Source: AP-15 sp963733945
GTDB lineage: Bacteria > Pseudomonadota > Alphaproteobacteria > ATCC43930 > CGMCC-115725
Length of the DNA stretch: 64,000 nucleotides
NCBI GenBank assembly: GCA_963733945.1
Contig: CAVTFD010000021.1
Span: forward strand, 307,216-371,215
Direction: 5' to 3'
The first letter of the stretch is position 1, and each line of letters opens with the position of its first letter. Position numbers and translations under genes: made by a program. The notes under the pieces are model-generated. The model was given only the letters and a program-made list of their open reading frames with translations. It had not been told where the DNA came from and searched no databases. Shown here in pieces: positions 58,273 to 64,000 of this stretch.

Positions 58273-58635
58273 ATGTCGATGTCGTTGAAGGTGATGGTTC
58301 TGATCGTCGCGCTGATTGCGTGGCTGCCGGCCGAGGCGCAATATTTGGGGCTCGGTCTCGAATCGAACATCGAGCTGACCAAAAACGACCTCGCCATCAT
58401 TCACCGCGTCGTCGACGAGCAGGTCCACGGCAAAGCCGTCGGCACGACCGCTTCATGGAGCAATTCCGAATCAGGCAATTACGGGAGCATAAAACTGCTT
58501 AAAAAGTACAGCGTTAATGGCCGGCCTTGCGAATCCGTCGGATATACGTTGGCGACGCGAAAGATGGCAACCTCACCCGAGCACTACATGCTGAATAGCT
58601 GCCTGCTATCCGATAGAATCTGGCGGATCTCGTAA
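58273..58635 (+). CDS. secreted surface-antigen-like protein (RT0821 type)
   Basis: A 120-residue protein with a signal peptide (VMVLIVALIAWLPAEAQ). The mature domain contains GTTASWSNSESGNYGSIKLL, then a cysteine pair around NGRPCESVGYTL and NSCLLSDRIWRIS, in the order seen in small RT0821-like or 17-kDa-type surface antigens of alphaproteobacteria. Probably periplasmic or surface exposed; function unknown. A longer N-terminus (from 58105) is open but weak. Confidence 0.55.
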   Translation: MSMSLKVMVLIVALIAWLPAEAQYLGLGLESNIELTKNDLAIIHRVVDEQVHGKAVGTTASWSNSESGNYGSIKLLKKYSVNGRPCESVGYTLATRKMATSPEHYMLNSCLLSDRIWRIS

Positions 58636-58669
58636 GTGCGGGCGGCGCGGCTGAAATGTCGGAGCCTAA

Positions 58670-59521
58670 ATGACAGAGTGGACCGAGACCTATCGTGGCA
58701 CCGTGGCGCCTTGGGAATGCGACGTCACCGAGCATTTTACCATTGCCTGTTATTTCGATCGGGTTGATCAGTCCGCCGCGAGCATTGCCGAAACCCTCGG
58801 CGTCGCCGACGGTCTGCGCAGCGGCAGTTTCGCTCGCCGGTTCAACCTCCGCTTTACTCGCGAGCTGCGGGCCGGCGACAGCTTTCATGTCGAGAGCGCC
58901 GCGATCGGAATCGACCCGGCCTTGCGGCTAGGGCACCGCGTCGTCAATTCGGCGAACGGCGACCGGGTGACATGGATCGAGGAGGTGTGGGACATGCCGC
59001 CCGCCTTGCTGACGACCGAACGGCGCGATGTGATCGCGCGCCGGGTGGCGACTTGGGAAGGGCCGGCGTCGGAGGCGCGCCCCGAGCCGCAGACAATGGC
59101 CGGCGCCGTTCCGAGTGCGCGCGGCCGGGTTAAGCCGACCGATCTCGACGAATTCGGGCGTTTCTCCCTCGCCGCCTTTGTTCACCGGTTTACCGATGCA
59201 TTGCTGCAGGCGGCGGCGGTGATTGGCATGACCACCGAGTATATAAAGACGCAGCGCCGCGGCTTCTCGACCTTTGAGCTCGCCCTGCAGATCACCGACG
59301 CGCCGCGGCTAGGTGAGCCGTATCTGGTAGAGACCGGGATCGCCCATCTCGGCAGCTCCTCGATCCGCTTTCTCCATCGCATGTCCGATCCGCGCAGTGG
59401 CACGGAGTTCGCGCGGCTCGGCCAGTTCGGGGTGCAACTTGACCTCGATGCGCGGCGGCCGGCGCCATTGCCGGAGGAGATCCGCGCGCGGGCAGCGCCG
59501 TTGCTACTTGTGCTCGACTGA
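58670..59521 (+). CDS. double-hotdog acyl-CoA thioesterase-like protein
   Basis: A 283-residue protein containing two hotdog halves. The first (MTEWTETYRGTVAPWECDVT) carries the WECDVTEHFT segment where 4-hydroxybenzoyl-CoA thioesterase-type enzymes have the catalytic D, and the second (RVKPTDLDEFGRFSLAAFVH) has the equivalent D..GR. Family members hydrolyse acyl-CoA thioesters. Its immediate partners are not evident. The start has GGAGCC upstream. Confidence 0.7.
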   Translation: MTEWTETYRGTVAPWECDVTEHFTIACYFDRVDQSAASIAETLGVADGLRSGSFARRFNLRFTRELRAGDSFHVESAAIGIDPALRLGHRVVNSANGDRVTWIEEVWDMPPALLTTERRDVIARRVATWEGPASEARPEPQTMAGAVPSARGRVKPTDLDEFGRFSLAAFVHRFTDALLQAAAVIGMTTEYIKTQRRGFSTFELALQITDAPRLGEPYLVETGIAHLGSSSIRFLHRMSDPRSGTEFARLGQFGVQLDLDARRPAPLPEEIRARAAPLLLVLD

Positions 59522-59550
59522 TTGGTCCCGGTCGGCTGCAAGCATCGGTC

Positions 59551-60195
59551 TTACGCCATAACGACGCCGTCTGCTATCGCTAAGTAATGGCAGGCTGCCC
59601 CGGCCAGGACAAAGGCGTGCCAGATCGCGCTGTGAAACGGCAGTCGACGCCAAAGATAGAATGTGACCCCGACTGTATATAGGACGCCGCCGGCGGCGAG
59701 CTGCAGTCCGGTAGCGGGCGAGACTGAAGGCACGAGCACGGCAGCGCTGACCCAGCCGAGGATCAGATAGGGGATTGCCGATTGCCTGGCGTTGGTCGGC
59801 AAGCACAGCTTGGCGACGATCCCGATCGTCGCGGCAGCCCAGACTGCCGCAGTCGTGGCGGATCCCCAGACCGCGTCGCTGTGGCTGAGCGCAAACGGTG
59901 TGACGGTGCCGGCGATCATCGCGAAGATCGCGGCGTGGTCGAGACGGCGCAGCATCCCGCGACCCGGCGGTCCGGCAGCAGCGTGGTAGGCGAGCGAACT
60001 CCCGAGCATCGCCAACAGCCCCGCGGCATAGATGGCGACGCCGATCAGGAGGCGGGTGTCGCGCCGAGCAATTGTTGCCACCAGAAGCGCGATCGCGCCA
60101 GCTGTGCCGAGGAGTAGGCCGCAGACCAGGATGCAGAGATCGGCCCAGCGTTCGGCCGGGCGGCGAGGAGATATCGCCATGGCCAGAATTGTCAC
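59551..60195 (-). CDS. hemolysin III/PAQR-family membrane protein
   Basis: A 214-residue protein with seven predicted helices. Conserved family features are the helix-2 SSLAYHAAAGPPGRGMLRRL with the metal-type histidine and the helix 3 start DHAAIFAMIAGTVTPFAL, and at the end FHSAIWHAFVLAGAACHYLA with further histidines. PAQR-family members are probable zinc-dependent hydrolases; the hemolysin activity of the bacterial members is doubtful. It converges with the thioesterase gene. Confidence 0.85.
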   Translation of the reverse strand: MTILAMAISPRRPAERWADLCILVCGLLLGTAGAIALLVATIARRDTRLLIGVAIYAAGLLAMLGSSLAYHAAAGPPGRGMLRRLDHAAIFAMIAGTVTPFALSHSDAVWGSATTAAVWAAATIGIVAKLCLPTNARQSAIPYLILGWVSAAVLVPSVSPATGLQLAAGGVLYTVGVTFYLWRRLPFHSAIWHAFVLAGAACHYLAIADGVVMA

Positions 60196-60276
60196 CGCCG
60201 CGTCCCCGCTCGTCCCGCCGCGCCATCCCGGGCCGCAAGTCGTGCGTCGGCGTTTAATCTTTCGGCCGGATAATGG

Positions 60277-60597
60277 TCAATGCGTATCGTCCTGAGGTTC
60301 CAGCGACCAGTAGTAGCCGACGGTCGGCACGCGGGCCATCGAGCTGTACCCGGCCGTCGGACCCGTGTAGGTGGTTATCGGCGGCGCTTCGACCGTGCGG
60401 GTATTCGGTTTCACGGCAGCCGGCTCTTCGGCGACGATCTGTTTGGAGATATCCGGTACCGAGCTGAAATTGACGGTCGCGGGGAGTTTAAGGCAATTGC
60501 CGTGCCTTTTTGAGCCGCAGGATGCAGCGCCGACGGAACTCGCCGCCGAAGCGGCGCTGATGACGAGGGTCACGGCGGTCAAGACCCAAAACTTCAT
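60277..60597 (-). CDS. hypothetical secreted protein
   Basis: A 106-residue protein with a signal peptide (MKFWVLTAVTLVISAASAAS). The mature part is short, Pro/Thr-rich and disordered (TRTVEAPPITTYTGPTAGYS) with two cysteines near the N-terminus. Likely periplasmic. No family recognised. Confidence 0.6.
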   Translation of the reverse strand: MKFWVLTAVTLVISAASAASSVGAASCGSKRHGNCLKLPATVNFSSVPDISKQIVAEEPAAVKPNTRTVEAPPITTYTGPTAGYSSMARVPTVGYYWSLEPQDDTH

Positions 60598-60693
60598 CTA
60601 AGCGTGCCGTGTAGAAACAAATGCTTCAGCAACACTGTGCCGAATCGTTAATGCCGTGTCCAGCCTTGGCGCACAAGCGGTCGCGGGCCGGCC

Positions 60694-61332
60694 TCATTCG
60701 GCATCTGGTTGCTCTGTCGGGTGAGCGTCAGAAAAAGCGGGTATCGCCATGCAGGTGTCGTAAATCCGCATTATCCGCGGATAGGCATCAAGCGGGCAGT
60801 CGAAAGTCTTGGCCGGAGTTACCTGGGTTATCAGGCAGATATCGGCGATCGACAGCCGTTCGCCGTGGCAGAAATCGCCGCTCTCAGGATGTCGGGCGAG
60901 CCGCGCTTCGATCGCTTCGAGACCCAGGCCCAGCCAATATTGGATCCAGGCGAGCCGCTGCGCGTCGCTGAGCTTCAGCACATCGGTGAGATAGTGGCGA
61001 ACCCGCGGGACGATCAGCGGGTGAGAATCGGCGACATTGATTAGGGCCAGCCCGCGCACCCATGCGCGCGCCTCCGGCTCGGCCGGCAACAATGGCGGCT
61101 GCGGGTACCTCTCGTTGAGGTACTCGAGGATGGCCAGGGATTGGAACAGCTCGACCCCGTCGTCGATCAGGGTCGGCACCATCATCTGCGGATTGAGTGC
61201 GCGGTATTCGGCCGCGAACTGATCGCCTTTTTCGAGATGAAGGTAGCTGTCCTCGCGCGCGATCCCCTTTAAATTCAACGCGATGCGCACGCGAAAACTC
61301 GCTTGCGAGCGGTAATAGGTGTAGAGCTTCAT
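60694..61332 (-). CDS. maiA: maleylacetoacetate isomerase
   Basis: A 212-residue GST-fold enzyme of the zeta class that isomerises maleylacetoacetate to fumarylacetoacetate in tyrosine breakdown. The N-terminal active-site stretch is LYTYYRSQASFRVRIALNLK (Ser-Cys-type motif replaced by SQASFRVR), followed by ALNPQMMVPTLIDDG and LFQSLAILEYLNERYPQPPL. AGGAGAG precedes ATG. The next genes are divergent; no other tyrosine-degradation gene is in the window. Confidence 0.88.
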   Translation of the reverse strand: MKLYTYYRSQASFRVRIALNLKGIAREDSYLHLEKGDQFAAEYRALNPQMMVPTLIDDGVELFQSLAILEYLNERYPQPPLLPAEPEARAWVRGLALINVADSHPLIVPRVRHYLTDVLKLSDAQRLAWIQYWLGLGLEAIEARLARHPESGDFCHGERLSIADICLITQVTPAKTFDCPLDAYPRIMRIYDTCMAIPAFSDAHPTEQPDAE

Positions 61333-61391
61333 GCCTCACTCTCCTCTTGTCGCAGCGGATCGCGGCGAACAGCACAAATAGCGGGGGATCG

Positions 61392-62288
61392 ATGCTCGAG
61401 AAAGGCCCGGCGGTGTTCCTCCACTACGACCAGGCAGCACTCGACGCGGCCTATGACCAGGCCGCCTATGCGCCGAACCGCGAGCAGCTGATCGAACGCC
61501 GTATCGGCGACAGCCGGATGGCGCGGGGGCGCATCGGCGAACCCGAGCGCATCGCCTATGGTTCGGCCGAGATAGAGTGGCTCGACATCTATCGCACCGG
61601 GCGCACCGCGGCGCCGGTCTTTGTCTTTATCCATGGCGGCGCTTGGCGCAGCGGACGCTCGAGAGATTTCGCGGTGCCGGCTGAAATGTTCCTCGCCGTC
61701 GGGGCGCATTATATCGTGCCCGACTTCGCCTGGGTGCAGGATGTCGGCGGCAGCTTGATGGTGCTCGCTGATCAGGTCCGTCGTGCCGTCGCCTGGGTTT
61801 ACGAGAACATCGCTCGCTTCGGCGGTGACCCGAACCGGCTTTATGTCGGCGGCCAATCGTCGGGCGGGCACCTCGCCGCGGTCGCGCTGACGACCGACTG
61901 GCAGCATCAATTCGACCTACCGGCAAATATCATCAAAGGCGGGATCTGCATCAGCGGCATGTACGACCTCGAGCCGGTGCGGCTTTCCGCACGAAACCGT
62001 TACGTCGCGTTCGACGACGCGACGGTCGCCGAGCTGAGCTCGCTTCGTCATCTCGACCGATTGCTGGCGCCGGTGGTCGTCGCCTACGGCACCTGCGAGA
62101 CCCCCGAATTTCAGCGCCAGAACCGTGAATTCGCGGCGGCGGTCGAAGCTGCCGGCAAGCAGGTGCGGCTCCTGGTCGGCGAGCACTACAACCATTTCGA
62201 ATTACCAGAAACCCTCGGCAACCCGTATGGTCTCCTCGGGCGCGCGGCACTCGAGCTTATGGACTTGACGACGGGAGGTAATCGATGA
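61392..62288 (+). CDS. alpha/beta hydrolase (arylformamidase/kynurenine-formamidase-like)
   Basis: A 298-residue enzyme. It has the HGGAW oxyanion motif (FVFIHGGAWRSGRSRDF), the nucleophile elbow GGQSSGGHLAAVAL, and a late histidine in GEHYNHFELPETLGN with an acidic residue in between. This order fits hormone-sensitive-lipase/arylformamidase-type hydrolases. Its stop overlaps the threonine aldolase start as ATGA at 62285-62288, so the two are coupled. Confidence 0.85.
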   Translation: MLEKGPAVFLHYDQAALDAAYDQAAYAPNREQLIERRIGDSRMARGRIGEPERIAYGSAEIEWLDIYRTGRTAAPVFVFIHGGAWRSGRSRDFAVPAEMFLAVGAHYIVPDFAWVQDVGGSLMVLADQVRRAVAWVYENIARFGGDPNRLYVGGQSSGGHLAAVALTTDWQHQFDLPANIIKGGICISGMYDLEPVRLSARNRYVAFDDATVAELSSLRHLDRLLAPVVVAYGTCETPEFQRQNREFAAAVEAAGKQVRLLVGEHYNHFELPETLGNPYGLLGRAALELMDLTTGGNR

Positions 62289-63322
62289 CCCGCATCGATC
62301 TACGTTCGGATACGGTGACCCTGCCCTCGGCCGAAATGCGGCAGGCGATGGCAGCCGCGCCGGTCGGCGACGATCAGTATGGCGAGGATCCATCGGTCAA
62401 CCGATTGCAGGAGCGCATTGCCGAACTGCTCGGCAAGGAAGCGGCGCTGTTCGTGCCGAGCGGGACGATGGCCAACCAGATCGGCCTCAAAGTGCTGACC
62501 CGGCCCGGCGACGAGGTCGTTCTGGGGCACGAAGCGCATATCGTCTGGCACGAATCGGGCGCCGGCGCGGCCAATTCGGGGGTGCAGTTCACTCCGGTCG
62601 GGCGAGGCGGGCTGTTTACGGCGGCCGACCTGCGCGCCGCCTATAAGCTGCCGGGACATGTCGTCTTTCCCCCGACAACCTTGGTCGCGCTCGAGAACAC
62701 CCACAATCGGGGCGGCGGCGTGGTTTTTCCCCAGCAGGATGCAGTCGCGGTCTGCACCGCGGCGCGCGAACTGGGGATGGCAAGCTATCTCGACGGCGCA
62801 CGGCTGTTCAATGCCGCGGCGGCTTCGGGCCGGAAGCTGGCAGAGCTGGCGGAGCCGTTCGATCTGGTCTCGGTGGCCCTGTCGAAGGGTCTCGGCTGCC
62901 CGGTCGGCAGCGTACTTGCCGGAAGGCGGGCAGAGATCGCCCGCGCCCACCGTGCGCGACGCATGTTCGGCGGGGCGATGCGACAGGCCGGAATTCTCGC
63001 CGCCGCCGGGCTGTGGGCGCTCGACCACAATATCGACCGGCTCGCCGAGGACCACGCCAATGCCCGGCTGCTGGCCGAGCGGCTGGCCGGGTTGCGCGGC
63101 GTCGAACTCGATCTTGCCACGGTGCAGAGCAATATCGTGATCTTCCATATGGCAAAGAACGCGCCTGAAGCCGCAACGATCGTTGCGCGCGCGCAGGAGC
63201 TGGGGGTACTGGTTTCAGCCTTTGCCGCGCGCACCGTGCGCGCCGTCACCCATCTTGACGTGAGCCGCGAGCCATGCCGCCGCGCCGCCGACCTCCTCGC
63301 CGCAGTCATCGAGCGGGGTTGA
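62285..63322 (+). CDS. ltaE: low-specificity L-threonine aldolase
   Basis: A 345-residue PLP enzyme that splits L-threonine or L-allo-threonine to glycine and acetaldehyde. It begins MTRIDLRSDTVTLPSAEMRQ with the family DLRSDTVT start, then VPSGTMANQIGL and DGARLFNAAAASG, and the PLP lysine in VALSKGLGCPVGSVLAG at about residue 200. It is coupled to the hydrolase upstream and its end overlaps the MaoC gene tail to tail by 17 bp. Confidence 0.93.
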   Translation: MTRIDLRSDTVTLPSAEMRQAMAAAPVGDDQYGEDPSVNRLQERIAELLGKEAALFVPSGTMANQIGLKVLTRPGDEVVLGHEAHIVWHESGAGAANSGVQFTPVGRGGLFTAADLRAAYKLPGHVVFPPTTLVALENTHNRGGGVVFPQQDAVAVCTAARELGMASYLDGARLFNAAAASGRKLAELAEPFDLVSVALSKGLGCPVGSVLAGRRAEIARAHRARRMFGGAMRQAGILAAAGLWALDHNIDRLAEDHANARLLAERLAGLRGVELDLATVQSNIVIFHMAKNAPEAATIVARAQELGVLVSAFAARTVRAVTHLDVSREPCRRAADLLAAVIERG

Positions 63323-63813
63323 GATCCGGGTTGCGCTTGCGCAGCAGATATTTCTGCTCGCCGGTCAGCACCAGCTCGCCCTTCTGGTTGTGCATGGTGA
63401 CGGCAACCGATACGATCCCGGTGGTGCGCTGCGGGGTCAGCGCCGCGATCTCCAGCACTGGGTAGAGCGTGTCGCCGGCATAGACCTGCTTCAGAAATTT
63501 CGAAGATTGCTCGATAAACCCCAAAAGTGCGTCGCCGATCGCATGGGCAAAGGTGCCGGCGCCGGCGGCGGTAAAGCAGAGAATTTGAGAGAATTTGAAA
63601 GCCATGTGCGAGCGGCGCCGGATGGCCGCGTTCGCGGCAATATTCGACATCGTAATGGATCGGGTGATTATCCACCGAGACCGTCTGAAACGCGGAGAAA
63701 TGCGCCTCGGTCACGGTGCGGCTTGGGATTGCGAAACGCTCGCCGATTGTGAGGTCCTCGAACCAGCGATTGTCGGCGGGCCAGTGCCGGCGGCGATCGA
63801 ACCCCTCGCTCAT
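63306..63813 (-). pseudogene. MaoC-family dehydratase, frameshifted by a 10-bp duplication
   Basis: The 5' half (from 63813) is a normal MaoC/hotdog start: WFEDLTIGERFAIPSRTVTE, AFQTVSVDNHPIHYDVEYCR, and PAPLAHGFQIL. At about 63585 a 10-bp stretch TCAAATTCTC is present twice in tandem, which shifts the frame; beyond it FTAAGAGTFAHAIGDALLGF and the rest of the hotdog follow to a stop at 63306. Removing one copy restores about 165 residues. MaoC-type enzymes hydrate or dehydrate acyl-CoA esters. Its ATG overlaps the CaiB stop. Confidence 0.82.
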
Positions 63814-64000
63814 GACACGTCCGGCAGGCGCAGCGCGCCTTCGGCGGCAAGTCGCTCGATCTCGGCAGGATCGATGCCGAGTTCGGCGAGGATCGCCCGC
63901 CCGTGCTCGCCGATCTCAGGCGCCGGCGCTAACCCGGCATCGGCCTGCGCCGAAATATCCGGCGTGCGCGGGGCCTGCAATTGGCCGCGATCCGAAAGCT
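63810..64000 (-). CDS. CaiB/BaiF CoA-transferase family protein (3' end only)
   Basis: The last about 63 residues of a gene that continues beyond the window. The tail GEHGRAILAELGIDPAEIER with AAEGALRLPDVS is the usual C-terminus of CaiB/BaiF (class III) CoA-transferases, including the conserved GEH...L.ELG.... Its stop overlaps the MaoC ATG (ATGA at 63810-63813), so it is upstream in the same operon and may activate the MaoC substrate to a CoA ester. Confidence 0.8.
   Translation of the reverse strand, partial: LSDRGQLQAPRTPDISAQADAGLAPAPEIGEHGRAILAELGIDPAEIERLAAEGALRLPDVS

Overview
The window is GC-rich, densely packed chromosomal DNA that looks alphaproteobacterial. The evidence is a SciP/DUF1153-like cell-cycle regulator, an IS1031-like IS5-family element, a tandem BTAD/TolB-like/TPR regulator and several alphaproteobacterial-type intergenic palindromes. 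A soil or plant-associated Rhodospirillales or Rhizobiales relative is plausible but is inference. No rRNA, tRNA or CRISPR array was recognised.

Layout. 0-6.4 kb: a BTAD/TolB/TPR regulator, a SciP-like gene with a GTGA-coupled small gene, and an unusual pair made of a 75-residue peptide with two exact-length 27-residue repeats and a 261-residue protein of an uncharacterised family; an EamA exporter converges on them. 7.1-12.8 kb: small-molecule metabolism (class II aldolase, HbpS-like protein, MFS transporter, cupin, GMC oxidoreductase) with a decayed luciferase-like monooxygenase. 12.9-17 kb: an archaic-type chaperone-usher / spore-coat-U secretion operon whose usher and distal subunit are frameshifted. 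17.3-23.9 kb: urease operon ureDABCEFG followed by hemW, all on the minus strand; ureF and hemW carry frameshifts.

23.9-28.1 kb is a lower-GC, gene-poor accessory zone with small unknown genes, decayed genes and an IS that split a DUF4145 gene; the pre-insertion gene can be rebuilt. 28.1-37 kb: gamma-glutamyltransferase, metallo-beta-lactamase-fold hydrolase, ABC substrate-binding protein, VOC protein, an arginine-run-rich protein, a fused LigB-LigA dioxygenase and a D-aminoacylase-type amidohydrolase. 37.1-40.9 kb is a second accessory zone: a membrane-anchored coiled-coil protein, a tyrosine-recombinase remnant, a DUF4062/TIR-like protein with a C-terminal membrane segment, and a tandem 0.65-kb duplication of a GFA-family gene.

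41.3-64 kb: phosphoesterase; frameshifted MmgE/PrpD protein; a tightly coupled six-gene operon (nucleoside phosphorylase, CofC/DUF2064-like transferase, polytopic glycosyltransferase, radical SAM/SPASM enzyme, GT2, DoxX-like protein) that probably makes or attaches an unidentified glycosylated product; DUF4126; an internally deleted acyl-CoA-synthetase pseudogene; gltBD glutamate synthase; MlaA; thioesterase-like protein; hemolysin-III protein; maiA; an alpha/beta hydrolase with L-threonine aldolase; frameshifted MaoC; and the end of a CaiB/BaiF CoA-transferase.

The strongest candidates for undescribed biology are the repeat-peptide pair at 4.2-5.5 kb with its phased TTCACGA boxes, the DUF4062/membrane island at 37-39.5 kb, and the glyco/radical-SAM operon at 44-49.4 kb. 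Seven single-frame breaks in otherwise well-conserved genes, each cured by removing one base (or a 10-bp duplication), mean that assembly error must be excluded before calling those genes dead.
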